Shown piece by piece: positions 36,468 to 44,817 of a stretch of DNA of 64,000 bases. Each line of letters starts with the position of its first letter. The first letter of the stretch is position 1. The notes under the pieces were generated by a model. It was given only the letters and a program-made list of their open reading frames with translations. It made no database searches and was not told the DNA's origin. The position numbers and the translations under genes were made by a program. The DNA comes from an uncultured Bacteroidales bacterium (GTDB lineage: Bacteria; Bacteroidota; Bacteroidia; Bacteroidales; Paludibacteraceae). The DNA lies in NCBI GenBank assembly GCA_934728255.1, contig CAKVEC010000009.1:1-64000 (forward strand), written 5' to 3'.

Positions 36468-37052
36468 ATGGACAAAATCAGTTATGCACTCGGACTCTCT
36501 ATGGGTCAGCAACTGCTCAGTAGCGGCGTTGAAAAACTCAACTATGCCGACCTTGCCAAAGGTATTGAGCATGTTTTGGAAAAACAGCAACCGGAAATCG
36601 CTTATACGGAAGCGCAAACTATTCTCAACCAATTCTTTACCGAACTGGAACAGAAAATCGCAGGACAAGCCAAAGAGGCTGGCGAGAAGTTCCTCGCCGA
36701 CAACGCCAAACGCCCCGAAGTGAAAACCACACCTAGCGGCTTGCAGTATGAAGTCATCGAGGCTACTATCGGACAAAAACCCAAAGCCACCGATAAAGTG
36801 AAGGTACACTACGAGGGGACGCTCACCGACGGCACAGTTTTTGATAGCAGTTACAAACGCGGCGAACCCATCACTTTCGGGCTCAACCAGGTTATCAAAG
36901 GATGGACAGAGGGACTGCAGTTGATGTCAATAGGCAGCAAGTACAAACTCTATATCCCCTACCAACTCGGCTATGGAGCACAGGGCGCAGGCGCGGCTAT
37001 CCCGCCCTATGCGGCACTCATCTTCACCGTCGAACTGCTCGGCATCGAATAA
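36468..37052 (+). CDS. FKBP-type peptidyl-prolyl isomerase, cytoplasmic
   Basis: 194 residues. N-terminal helical dimerisation domain (ISYALGLSMGQQLL) as in FklB/Mip proteins, then an FKBP domain: VKVHYEGTLTDGTVFDSS, FGLNQVIKGWTEGLQLM, ALIFTVELL. No signal peptide, so a cytoplasmic folding helper. The following FKBP gene encodes a lipoprotein relative. Confidence 0.92.
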   Translation: MDKISYALGLSMGQQLLSSGVEKLNYADLAKGIEHVLEKQQPEIAYTEAQTILNQFFTELEQKIAGQAKEAGEKFLADNAKRPEVKTTPSGLQYEVIEATIGQKPKATDKVKVHYEGTLTDGTVFDSSYKRGEPITFGLNQVIKGWTEGLQLMSIGSKYKLYIPYQLGYGAQGAGAAIPPYAALIFTVELLGIE

Positions 37053-37092
37053 TCCGCCCTATCGGACTAATTCGCCCTATTAGACTAATAAA
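37053..37092. repeat. Short GCCCTAT/GACTAAT repeat
   Basis: CCGCCCTATCGGACTAATT and CGCCCTATTAGACTAATAA: two units of about 18 bases, between the two FKBP genes. Resembles 9194-9228. Confidence 0.55.
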
Positions 37093-37110
37093 TAAAACAA
37101 TCATACAACA

Positions 37111-38358
37111 ATGAAAAAACTGAGTATTATCGTCCTTGCGGCTATGGCTATGGTGTCATGCGGCAATAGTTATACCGCCAAGGACGCTGTTCTGGAGAAC
37201 CAAAACGACTCCCTCAACTATGCACTGGGCTACATCAACGGTGCCCAAGTCAAGATGTACCAACTCGCCAACGATAGCAGCAAAGAGAGCGTCAATGAGT
37301 TCATCGCTGCCCTCGAAGAAGGCTACAACGGCAAAAAAGAAGAAACCCTATCCGAAGCCGCACAGGCAGGTCGCAACGTCGGCACTGGCATCAAGTCCTT
37401 TGAGAACAAAGGTCTCGCCGAGAACGAACACTGGACGCTCAACGAGAAAATGCTCTTCCAAGGGCTCGTAAACGCCATCAATGGCGACACCACCGTTATG
37501 AAAGCCGCCGATGCACGCACGTTCTTCCAGGCGTCTTACAGCAAAACCACAGATACACAAGCAGGCAAAGCCGTCAAAGGCAAATGCCCCGCCAAGGTCA
37601 AAACCGTTGAACTCAAAAACTTCACCGACTCTATCAACTACGCTTTCGGTATGCTCAACGGCGACCAGATGCGTATGTATCTGCTGGCTAATGACACCGA
37701 CGGTACAGCACAGAAAGAGTTCATCGAGAACATCAACAAGGCAATGAAAGTACGCGCACATAACCCGCAACTCGTTATGATGGGCAAGCAGATAGGTAGT
37801 GCTATCCGCGAGCAGGAACCGACCGGGCTCCTCGGTTTGGAGGGCGTCGCAACCAACTTCGAACTCATCAAACAGGGCTTCATCAACGGTATGAGCAACT
37901 ACGACACACAGTTCGACAGCCGTTCTGCAGGCGAGTACATCGAAAATACAATTACTCTAATCAAGTACGGTGAAACCATTGCTGCAAACGAGAAATTCCT
38001 CGAGGAGAACAAACTCAAAGACGGAGTTATCACCACCGAGAGCGGGCTCCAGTACGAAGTGATTACTATGGGAAAAGGCAAGAAACCGCAGGCTACCGAC
38101 CGCGTAAAAGTACACTACCACGGTACCCTCATCGACGGTACGGTCTTCGACAGCAGTGTGGATCGCGGCGAACCTGCCTCCTTCGGACTCAATCAGGTCA
38201 TCCCCGGGTGGACGGAAGGTCTGCAACTTATGCCCGTAGGCAGCAAGTTCCGCTTCTATATCCCGCAGCAACTCGGCTACGGCACACGTCAATCAGGTCC
38301 TATCCCACCGTACTCCACGCTTATTTTCGAGGTCGAACTCCTCGGCATCGAGAAATAA
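37111..38358 (+). CDS. FKBP-type isomerase lipoprotein with duplicated N-domain
   Basis: 415 residues. Lipobox MVSCGNS makes it an exported lipoprotein. Two copies of the FKBP N-terminal helical domain: DSLNYALGYINGAQVKMYQLAND (first) and DSINYAFGMLNGDQMRMYLLAND (second, about 150 residues later), followed by one catalytic FKBP domain (VKVHYHGTLIDGTVFDSS, FGLNQVIPGWTEGLQLM). Isomerises prolyl bonds, probably in periplasmic protein folding. Confidence 0.9.
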   Translation: MKKLSIIVLAAMAMVSCGNSYTAKDAVLENQNDSLNYALGYINGAQVKMYQLANDSSKESVNEFIAALEEGYNGKKEETLSEAAQAGRNVGTGIKSFENKGLAENEHWTLNEKMLFQGLVNAINGDTTVMKAADARTFFQASYSKTTDTQAGKAVKGKCPAKVKTVELKNFTDSINYAFGMLNGDQMRMYLLANDTDGTAQKEFIENINKAMKVRAHNPQLVMMGKQIGSAIREQEPTGLLGLEGVATNFELIKQGFINGMSNYDTQFDSRSAGEYIENTITLIKYGETIAANEKFLEENKLKDGVITTESGLQYEVITMGKGKKPQATDRVKVHYHGTLIDGTVFDSSVDRGEPASFGLNQVIPGWTEGLQLMPVGSKFRFYIPQQLGYGTRQSGPIPPYSTLIFEVELLGIEK

Positions 38359-38360
38359 AT

Positions 38361-38402
38361 CCTTAAGGTCTTTAAGGTCGTTAAAGTCCTTAAGGACCTT
38401 AT
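38361..38402. repeat. 9-base TTAAGGTC-type repeat
   Basis: TTAAGGTCT, TTAAGGTCG, TTAAAGTCC, TTAAGGACC, TTA: four consecutive 9-base units. Between the FKBP lipoprotein and the second flippase. Confidence 0.88.
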
Positions 38403-38412
38403 TCCCTTTTCT

Positions 38413-39930
38413 ATGGGTATCATCGCAAGACAAAGTATCAAAGGCACCATCGTAACCTATATCGGGGTTGCGGTGGGCTTTTTGACTACTTTCTTCGTTC
38501 TTACCCGCTTCCTCACAAGCGAGGAAATCGGACTCGCACGCGTCCTTGTTGATGCCGCCACACTCTTTATCGGCTTGGCACAACTCGGCACCAACTCCTC
38601 TATCATCCGTTTCTATCCTTACTTCAAAGACTCGGACAAACGCGACCATGGCTTCTTCTTTTGGACTTTGGTCGTCCCCCTGTTCGGCTTCCTGCTGTTT
38701 GCTGTCGTCTATTGGGCGTGCCACGTGCCGCTTGGCAACTGGTTCGGAGAGAAATCGCCGCTTTTTATGGACTATTACTATATGGTCCTCCCGCTGGCGT
38801 TTTTTATGCTCTATCAGACTATCTTCGAAACCAACGCCAACGTCCTAATGCGCATCGTCGTACCTCGTGCGGTACGTGAGCTCGTCGTCCGTATCGGTAT
38901 GTTGGCTCTCTATCTGCTCTACGCTTTCCGTGTCCTCTCTATGGACGGCTTTGTCATCGGTCTGTGCCTCAACTATGCACTTGCCGCCCTTATAAACCTT
39001 GCCTATCTCTTTGCTGTCGGGCATATATCCTTGCGCCCCGATTGGGCTTTCCTCCGCCAAAACACCAAACTGGTACGCAGTTACCTCCTCTATACAGCCT
39101 TCCTCTTTATATCCGCCGTCGCCGGTGTTCTGGCACCCGCCTTGTCCTCGTTCTTCATCACTGCCAAGATGGGATTGGACCACACCGGCATATATGCCAT
39201 CGCTACGTATATCGCCGTGATGGTCAGTATCCCCTACCGTTCGGTTACTGCCATCGCCTCGCCGCAGTTGGCACGGGCTATCAAAGAGCAGAACCGCGAA
39301 GAGACATCGCATCTTATCCACCAAGTGAGCAACAACCTCCTGCTCGTCGGCGGACTCATATTCCTCGCCATATGGTTTAATATCGACCTTATTTTCCATA
39401 TCCTCCCCAATGGCAGTACCTATGCTGTGGCGAAGAATGTAGTCTTGATCCTCGGTATCAACCAGATCGTTATTGCCACCTTCTCCATTTGCCTCTCCGC
39501 ACTCAGTTACTCGCGCTACTATATATTCTCGCTCTTTCTGTCGTTCTTCCTGACAATCGCTTCCATATTGCTCAACAACTACCTCATTCCTATCTATGGA
39601 ATGGATGGTGCCGCCCTTAGCAATCTCATCGCCTATGCGGCTTATTTCGCACTGGTATTGCTTATCCTGCGCCTTACCTGCCGCGTGTCGGTCGCCAACC
39701 GCAAAACCTTCCTCGGCATACTCCTGATAGCCGTTCTTTTTGCCCTCAATGCCCTGTGGGAGCATTTCCTGCCTATCGCCAATATATGGCTCAGCAGCAT
39801 ACTTCGTTCGGTCGTTCTTCTCGGCAGCGGTGTCGCTGTCGCTTGGCTACTCCGTCTCTCCCCCGAACTGAACAACCTCGTCCTTTCCCTTATATACAAA
39901 AGACGTAGAAAGGACGTAGAAAGGACGTAG
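38413..39930 (+). CDS. Wzx-like polysaccharide flippase (second)
   Basis: 505 residues, about fourteen membrane helices. Same superfamily as 34279-35805 but divergent: SIKGTIVTYIGVAVGFLTTFFVL at the N-terminus, RFLTSEEIGLARVL. Its last residues (RRRKDVERT) and stop codon are encoded in an 11-base AAAGGACGTAG repeat. Substrate unknown. Confidence 0.85.
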   Translation: MGIIARQSIKGTIVTYIGVAVGFLTTFFVLTRFLTSEEIGLARVLVDAATLFIGLAQLGTNSSIIRFYPYFKDSDKRDHGFFFWTLVVPLFGFLLFAVVYWACHVPLGNWFGEKSPLFMDYYYMVLPLAFFMLYQTIFETNANVLMRIVVPRAVRELVVRIGMLALYLLYAFRVLSMDGFVIGLCLNYALAALINLAYLFAVGHISLRPDWAFLRQNTKLVRSYLLYTAFLFISAVAGVLAPALSSFFITAKMGLDHTGIYAIATYIAVMVSIPYRSVTAIASPQLARAIKEQNREETSHLIHQVSNNLLLVGGLIFLAIWFNIDLIFHILPNGSTYAVAKNVVLILGINQIVIATFSICLSALSYSRYYIFSLFLSFFLTIASILLNNYLIPIYGMDGAALSNLIAYAAYFALVLLILRLTCRVSVANRKTFLGILLIAVLFALNALWEHFLPIANIWLSSILRSVVLLGSGVAVAWLLRLSPELNNLVLSLIYKRRRKDVERT

Positions 39931-39967
39931 AAAGGACGGAAACAAGATTGGTTTATGATAGGCTGTT
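39898..39967. repeat. AAAGGACGTAG repeat, partial copy
   Basis: Three 11-base units (AAAGACGTAG, AAAGGACGTAG x2) then GGACGGAAACAAGATTGG. Related to longer copies at 51414-51534 and 60025-60146. Supplies the flippase stop codon TAG. Confidence 0.8.
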
Positions 39968-39997
39968 GAGCAGTCGCCAAACGTTGTTGGTAACAGA

Positions 39998-40034
39998 ATT
40001 AATGGTTAATTCGTGGTAATTAATGTTCCTGTAA
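39998..40034. repeat. AATTAACC-type repeat upstream of truA
   Basis: TTAATGGTTAATTCGTGG and TAATTAATGTTCC; same family as 6068-6127, inverted. Confidence 0.6.
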
Positions 40035-40041
40035 AAATAAG

Positions 40042-40791
40042 ATGCGCTATTTCATTCGTTTTGCTTATCTTGGTACCCGTTTCCACGGCTCGCAGTCGCA
40101 ACCTTCGGGCGGCACTGTCCAAGACACTATGGAACCCGCTCTGGCGACCCTTTTTCGCTACCCGGTCCCGCTTACTTTCGCCGGTCGTACCGACGCGGGC
40201 GTACATGCCGAGATGATGTATGCGCATTTCGATACCGCAACCCCCATTCTCGATACGCAGAACCTCGTCTATCGCCTCAACCGCCTTCTGCCTGCCGACA
40301 TTGCAGTCTATGCAGTCCTCCCCGTTACCGACATCGCACACGCCCGCTTCGATGCTCTCTCCCGCACATACCACTACCGCATCACCACCCGCAAAGACCC
40401 CTTCCAAAACCTCCTGCGCACACAGGTACGTCCGGGCTTGGATTATCAAACTATGAACGCTGCGGCGCAGCACCTCATCGGCAAACAGGACTTCACCTCT
40501 TTCTGCCGCACGCACACCGATGTAAAAACGAAAATCTGCGACCTCACCCGTGCCGAGTGGCTCATTGAGAACGACCATGAAGCCACTTTTGTCATTACTG
40601 CCGACCGTTTTTTGCGCAATATGGTGCGTGCCGTTGTCGGTACACTCTTCGATGTCGGTTATGGCAAACTCACCCCTGCCGCTTTCGCTGACCTCATCGC
40701 CCGCCATGACCGCTGCCTCGCCGGCGACTCCGCCCCCGCCCAAGGCCTCTCCCTCACCTCCATCTCTTATCCCCCCTCCCTATTCCTCTAA
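40042..40791 (+). CDS. truA: tRNA pseudouridine(38-40) synthase TruA
   Basis: 249 residues. Isomerises uridines 38-40 in the anticodon arm. Catalytic Asp is D51 in FAGRTDAGVHA; other family marks are RRLNRLLPADIAV-like LNRLLPADI, FDALSRTYHYRI and FLRNMVRAVVGTLFDVG. Start ATG is fixed by MRYFIRFAYLGTRFHG. Isolated gene. Confidence 0.96.
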   Translation: MRYFIRFAYLGTRFHGSQSQPSGGTVQDTMEPALATLFRYPVPLTFAGRTDAGVHAEMMYAHFDTATPILDTQNLVYRLNRLLPADIAVYAVLPVTDIAHARFDALSRTYHYRITTRKDPFQNLLRTQVRPGLDYQTMNAAAQHLIGKQDFTSFCRTHTDVKTKICDLTRAEWLIENDHEATFVITADRFLRNMVRAVVGTLFDVGYGKLTPAAFADLIARHDRCLAGDSAPAQGLSLTSISYPPSLFL

Positions 40792-40833
40792 TCCCTCATT
40801 TCGATAAATTTAGGACAATATACAAATTTTTAT

Positions 40834-40864
40834 TTGTGTATATCAAACTTTTATACTACTTTTG
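40834..40864 (+). promoter_or_regulatory. Consensus promoter of the RNA/nuclease cassette
   Basis: TTTG 40833-40836, 20-base spacer, TACTTTTG 40857-40864; start expected near 40869. Confidence 0.78.
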
Positions 40865-40978
40865 CAGTGGTTTAACAATCTACAAATCCGAACATTTATC
40901 AATAATATATTTTGCCTATGTAAAACCGTGCACCGATAGGCGGTGCAATGACATATTTTATAGCGTTATAAGCAACAC

Positions 40979-41117
40979 TTGACATTTTGGAAACTGGACA
41001 CTTCTGAAATTCATTAAAGAGAATCAAGCAAAAGCCGAATGACGCTCACGCTGACCGCGTGGGCTTTTGCGTATTCTATTTGATTCTCTTAGGTAGTCCA
41101 GAACCTCAAAATGTCAA
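40979..41117 (+). ncRNA. Long stem-loop RNA upstream of PD-(D/E)XK nuclease
   Basis: Four nested perfect stems: TTGACATTTTG/CAAAATGTCAA (40979-40989 with 41107-41117), CTGGAC/GTCCAG (40994-40999 with 41096-41101), AAGAGAATCAA/TTGATTCTCTT (41017-41027 with 41080-41090), GCAAAAGCC/GGCTTTTGC (41028-41036 with 41062-41070), and inner CACGC/GCGTG. A lopsided internal loop of 17 and 5 bases separates the second and third stems, recalling 6S RNA, but no family match is claimed. Could instead be a leader controlling the nuclease. Lies about 110 bases after a consensus promoter. Confidence 0.6.
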
Positions 41118-41190
41118 ATGAACTAAACGGAAAGTTCACGCTCTTTTTATGTCCGTATCTCTGTCAAATAACCCAATTAAATCTATCTAT

Positions 41191-42306
41191 ATGGAACAAT
41201 TTGAAAAATTACTTCTCTGCGTCCGTCGTATTACCGACATCGATAGGCAGCGGCACGCCGAAGCCCGCAAACGCGGCGAATGTTACAATGTATTCAATGT
41301 ATTAGGTGTACAGAATGTAGAACTGTCTCACTCGGCATTCCTTGCCGCATTGCTTGATCCGAATGGTGACCATGGTATGCAGGATGCTTTCCTTAAAGCC
41401 TTTATCGGCTCAGTCATACATGGTAGTAGCAATCTTCCGTTAGATACTGCCACCGCTACTGTCGCCACGGAATACTATACAGGCAACGGGCGTATAGACC
41501 TCTTGATTACTGATTCCAACCGCCACGCTATCATTATCGAGAACAAGATTTGGGCAGCCGACCAACCGGCGCAATTACAGCGATATAATGACTACGCCTG
41601 CGCAAACTACACCGGTTATCTGCTGCTCTATCTTACCCTCGACGGCAAAGAGCCGACAGACCAATCCAAAGGCGAACTGACTGACTATCACTGCATATCC
41701 TATCGCAGCGACATTATCGGTTGGCTCCGCCAATGTGCGCAACTGGCATTCGACAAGCCGCGTGTGCGTGAAACCATGCTCCAATATATCAACGTGTTAC
41801 AACAACTTACAAATCAAAATACAATGGACAAAGAACAACTTATTCAACTTCTCACCGAGAAAGATAACTTTGCACAGGCATGTGCCATCGCGGATAATAT
41901 GCCCGCCGTCAAACAGCATTTGGTGGAAATCACCCTGCGTGAACAACTCCAGGACGACCGCTACGAAATTATCGAATCTACCTACGACAGGGGCAACTTC
42001 GGCGGAATAAGTTTGCGCCCGAAAGGTTGGGAACATTGCTACATCAAGTTTGAGTTTGAAAAATACAACGGCACCACTGAATTGTGTTATGGTATCTTGG
42101 ACGAACACAAACCGTTTATGGATTTGCCCCGCCAAGACGGCTATCAACAGGATGGTGCTTGGCTTGTGTGGAACTGGATGCCCAAATACCGCTATTGGGA
42201 TAATTCCACATTCCTCGACATCTGTTCTGGTGCCGTTGCCCGCGAATTCCAATCCCGCATCGCCGAACTCCTCTCCCTCGTCGAAACCAACCATTGGCAA
42301 TTATAA
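41191..42306 (+). CDS. PD-(D/E)XK nuclease superfamily protein
   Basis: 371 residues from the ATG at 41191 (MEQFEKLL); a start at 41149 would add 14 residues. Nuclease core: GNGRIDLLITDSNRHAIIIENKI with D103 and E117-x-K119, preceded by HSAFLAALLDPNGDHG typical of the PDDEXK_4-like family. These proteins are found in defence and mobile-element settings and cut DNA or RNA; target unknown. The C-terminal third (about 200-371) is a separate domain without recognised family. Followed by two small genes, the first overlapping its end. Confidence 0.8.
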   Translation: MEQFEKLLLCVRRITDIDRQRHAEARKRGECYNVFNVLGVQNVELSHSAFLAALLDPNGDHGMQDAFLKAFIGSVIHGSSNLPLDTATATVATEYYTGNGRIDLLITDSNRHAIIIENKIWAADQPAQLQRYNDYACANYTGYLLLYLTLDGKEPTDQSKGELTDYHCISYRSDIIGWLRQCAQLAFDKPRVRETMLQYINVLQQLTNQNTMDKEQLIQLLTEKDNFAQACAIADNMPAVKQHLVEITLREQLQDDRYEIIESTYDRGNFGGISLRPKGWEHCYIKFEFEKYNGTTELCYGILDEHKPFMDLPRQDGYQQDGAWLVWNWMPKYRYWDNSTFLDICSGAVAREFQSRIAELLSLVETNHWQL

Positions 42307-42491
42307 ACTGGGCGCCAACTGAAGCACAGCAGGAGCAACGCGATAAGATGCGCACCGCTGTGGCGAATGTAAAGAAACTTAACCCGACAGAACTTGCTGC
42401 TTATCGGCAAGCCTTCAAAGCGCAAAGCAAATACAAAACGCTATGGGGCTATATGATAGCGCAGGAAATGTTAAAACTCCAAATGGTATGA
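42294..42491 (+). CDS. Small protein with YKTLWGY motif, unknown
   Basis: 65 residues if the TTG at 42294 is used, overlapping the nuclease end by 13 bases. Helical, with C-terminal AQSKYKTLWGYMIAQEMLK. The same pattern (YKTL[WY]GY..xQE) recurs at the end of the next gene, so the two share a short domain. Start is uncertain; no ATG is available near the beginning of the frame. No family recognised. Confidence 0.5.
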   Translation: MAIINWAPTEAQQEQRDKMRTAVANVKKLNPTELAAYRQAFKAQSKYKTLWGYMIAQEMLKLQMV

Positions 42492-42808
42492 GAAAAGTGG
42501 TGTTTTTAGACCCCGTAGATTATATCTCGGGCAAAGTTTCTCCCGCTCATACCCGTACAATCTACAAACATGTTCGGGCAACCGACCGTCGATATACGAG
42601 CGTACGTCTGGATGAGGACGACAAACCTGCCACCGAGTCCCAAGTGGCTCAACAGGCAAAGTTCTCTGCTGTAGTTAAATCAACTCGCAAACGGATGCAG
42701 GACGCATCCAAAATGCAGCAAGATTTGCTTGGCTTCCAAAAACAGAAACAGTACAAGACATTGTACGGCTATGTTTTCAGCCAAGAGTGGCTTGCCTACA
42801 ACGGCTAA
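42488..42808 (+). CDS. Small protein with YKTLYGY motif, unknown
   Basis: 106 residues from ATG 42488, overlapping the previous stop. N-terminus MRKVVFLDPVDYISGKVSP, basic middle (RKRMQDASKMQQDLLGFQ), C-terminus KQYKTLYGYVFSQEWLAYNG. The DPVDYISGK opening recalls small phage-like or mobile-element proteins of Bacteroidota, but no family is claimed. Together with the nuclease and the preceding gene it makes a three-gene cassette. Confidence 0.6.
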   Translation: MRKVVFLDPVDYISGKVSPAHTRTIYKHVRATDRRYTSVRLDEDDKPATESQVAQQAKFSAVVKSTRKRMQDASKMQQDLLGFQKQKQYKTLYGYVFSQEWLAYNG

Positions 42809-43272
42809 CCCGTAAATCTTGGATATAATTTCTAATGTAGGGGTATGGTACTGCCTGTCAAACAGACCAATCGGCGCAGAGAGACCTCATGACTCTCCCT
42901 CACCGCAACACACAAGCCTCCTGTTTCTCCCGCGGAAGAAGCAGGAGGTGTTGTTTTATAAATACTGTACCTTCTCCAATACATGCGAATCTGCTTCGTC
43001 CGTCATACAGAAAATGTGCAAACCTGCTTTGTCTGTCAAGCAGAAAATGCACAAAATTGCTTTGTCTATCAAGCAATTTCTAATTTTAGTGCGGTGCTGG
43101 TTGCGCCGCAAGACAAGGTTTTGCCGGTTTTGTTTCTTTCCTCCATACTATATGGGTAGTACGGGCGTCATTCCAATTTTTCCACTACTTATACCAAATA
43201 ATGCACGCCTGTCCCGATAAATAGCAGTACCTTTGCCACCGAATTAAATTCGATGTAAAAGTACCGCACAAT
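42809..43272 (+). other. Gap with hairpin, tandem repeats and promoter box
   Basis: Holds a CCTCCTG/CAGGAGG hairpin (42917-42948), a 33-base tandem repeat (42991-43089) and a TACCTTTG box (43228-43235) without a good -33 partner, just upstream of the GH28 gene. No gene seen. Confidence 0.7.
42991..43089 (+). repeat. 33-base tandem repeat, three copies, each with a hairpin
   Basis: Exact period 33: copies start at 42991, 43024 and 43057. Each holds a small inverted repeat. In copy 2 CTGCTT pairs with AAGCAG; in copy 3 TTGCTT pairs with AAGCAA, so both arms changed together. 33 is three times the common 11-base unit. Confidence 0.85.
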
Positions 43273-44817
43273 ATGAAAAAACTGACGATAGCACTACTGG
43301 CAGCCGCACTTACAGCCTGCACACCCGCTCCGAAATTCCAACATACAACGCAAAAAGAGATAAACACCCTTACCCAAGCGGCGTCTTTCGCTATGCCGGA
43401 GGTCGTGCTGCCCTCTTTCCCCGATCGCACGTCCTCCGTGCTGGATTACGGCGCCGACCCGACGGGCGCAAACCTCTCTACGTCGGCTTTCCAACAAGCC
43501 ATCGATGCCTGCAACGCTGCCGGGGGCGGCACGGTCATCATTCCTGCCGGTGTCTATACCACGGCGGGAATCACACTCAAGTCGAACGTGCGTCTCTACA
43601 CGGAGCAAAACGCTTTCATTACTTTTTCGCCCGACTTCTCGCTATACCCCGTCTATGCTACATGGTTCGAGGGTATTCCTACTATGCGCAGTCAGTCCCC
43701 GATCTCTGCCTTCAATGCCGAGAATATCGCCATCACGGGGCAGGGTATCTTCAACGGCAACGGCGACTATTGGCGCCCGCTTAAGCGCAACAAAATGAGT
43801 GATGTGCAGTGGAAAGAACATCTCAAAAAAGGCGGTGTCCTCTCCGCCGACGGCAAAGTCTGGTATCCCGACTCTGCCTCCCTCTATGCCGCTACTCTCT
43901 GCGAAGACCAGAACGTCCCCGTGGTAACCAACGATAGTCTGTGGGAACACATCCATTCGTTCTTGCGCCCGGTAATGGTGCATTTCGTAGGCTGCCGCAA
44001 TATACTTTTGGAGGGCGTTTGTTTCGAGAACTCCCCCGCATGGAATATCCACCCGATGCTCTGCGAGAACCTCGTGATGCGCGACCTGACTGTGCGCAAC
44101 CCATGGTACAGCCAGAACGGCGACGGCGTGGACGTGGAGTCCTGCCGCAATGTGGTTATCTCCCGCTGCTCCTTCGATGTCGGCGATGACGCCATCTGTA
44201 TGAAATCGGGCAAGAACCAGCCCGGGCGCGACCGTGGGGTGCCCACCGAGAATGTCATCGTGGACGACTGTACCGTCTATCACGGACACGGCGGTTTCGT
44301 AGTAGGCTCCGAGATGTCGGGCGGCATACGCAATATACAGGTCAGCAACAATCTCTACATCGGCACGGATGTCGGCTTGCGCTTCAAATCCACCCGCGGG
44401 CGCGGAGGCGTCGTGGAGAATATCTATATCCGTAATGTCAATATGGCGAATATCCCCAACGAGGCACTGCTCTTCGACCTATTCTATGGAGGAAAGGGCG
44501 CAGGCGAGGAAACAGAAGAAGAGATAGCCGCACGTATGAATGCCGCGGCTCCCGCCGTGAGCGAAGAAACCCCGCAGTTCAGAAATATATATATTGAGAA
44601 CGTCATCGCCAAAGATGTCAAACGCGCAATGTATTTCAATGGTCTCCCCGAGATGAAAATCCAAAATGTACATCTCAACCATATACGTATGACTGCCGAG
44701 CAGGGGGCGTTGCTCCGCCAAACCAACGGACTCACTGCCACCGACGTGCAAATCACCGCCCGCACCGGTGAACCCATTGTCCTCGCCCCCACCGTCGAAA
44801 ATGCCGAGATACACTAA
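43273..44817 (+). CDS. GH28 polygalacturonase family lipoprotein
   Basis: 514 residues. Hydrolyses galacturonan backbones of pectin (or related rhamnogalacturonan). Lipobox LTACTP, so anchored after export. Right-handed beta-helix with GH28 catalytic set: D284 in NGDGVD, D305-D306 in VGDDAICMKSG, H339 in HGHGGFVVGSEMSGG, and RFKSTRGRGG. The 44801 start of the next gene lies inside its 3' end. Paired with a DUF4861 gene as in other pectin utilisation loci. Confidence 0.93.
   Translation: MKKLTIALLAAALTACTPAPKFQHTTQKEINTLTQAASFAMPEVVLPSFPDRTSSVLDYGADPTGANLSTSAFQQAIDACNAAGGGTVIIPAGVYTTAGITLKSNVRLYTEQNAFITFSPDFSLYPVYATWFEGIPTMRSQSPISAFNAENIAITGQGIFNGNGDYWRPLKRNKMSDVQWKEHLKKGGVLSADGKVWYPDSASLYAATLCEDQNVPVVTNDSLWEHIHSFLRPVMVHFVGCRNILLEGVCFENSPAWNIHPMLCENLVMRDLTVRNPWYSQNGDGVDVESCRNVVISRCSFDVGDDAICMKSGKNQPGRDRGVPTENVIVDDCTVYHGHGGFVVGSEMSGGIRNIQVSNNLYIGTDVGLRFKSTRGRGGVVENIYIRNVNMANIPNEALLFDLFYGGKGAGEETEEEIAARMNAAAPAVSEETPQFRNIYIENVIAKDVKRAMYFNGLPEMKIQNVHLNHIRMTAEQGALLRQTNGLTATDVQITARTGEPIVLAPTVENAEIH

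Larger units (their letters stand above)
40792..41190 (+). other. Gap with promoter and structured RNA upstream of nuclease
   Basis: Holds a consensus promoter (40834-40864), a small hairpin (40929-40947) and a long multi-part stem-loop (40979-41117). No protein gene seen. Confidence 0.7.

Noticed and set aside
40979..41117. Calling this stem-loop 6S RNA
   Set aside because: The lopsided internal loop is suggestive, but length is shorter than usual and no consensus could be checked, so only a generic RNA call is made.
42991..43089. Possible CRISPR array
   Set aside because: The three 33-base copies are directly abutting with no spacers, and no cas gene is present.
42819..43220. 133-codon plus-strand frame before GH28
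   Set aside because: It spans a hairpin and the 33-base tandem repeats, is Cys/Pro-rich without domain sense, and lacks a promoter or plausible start region.
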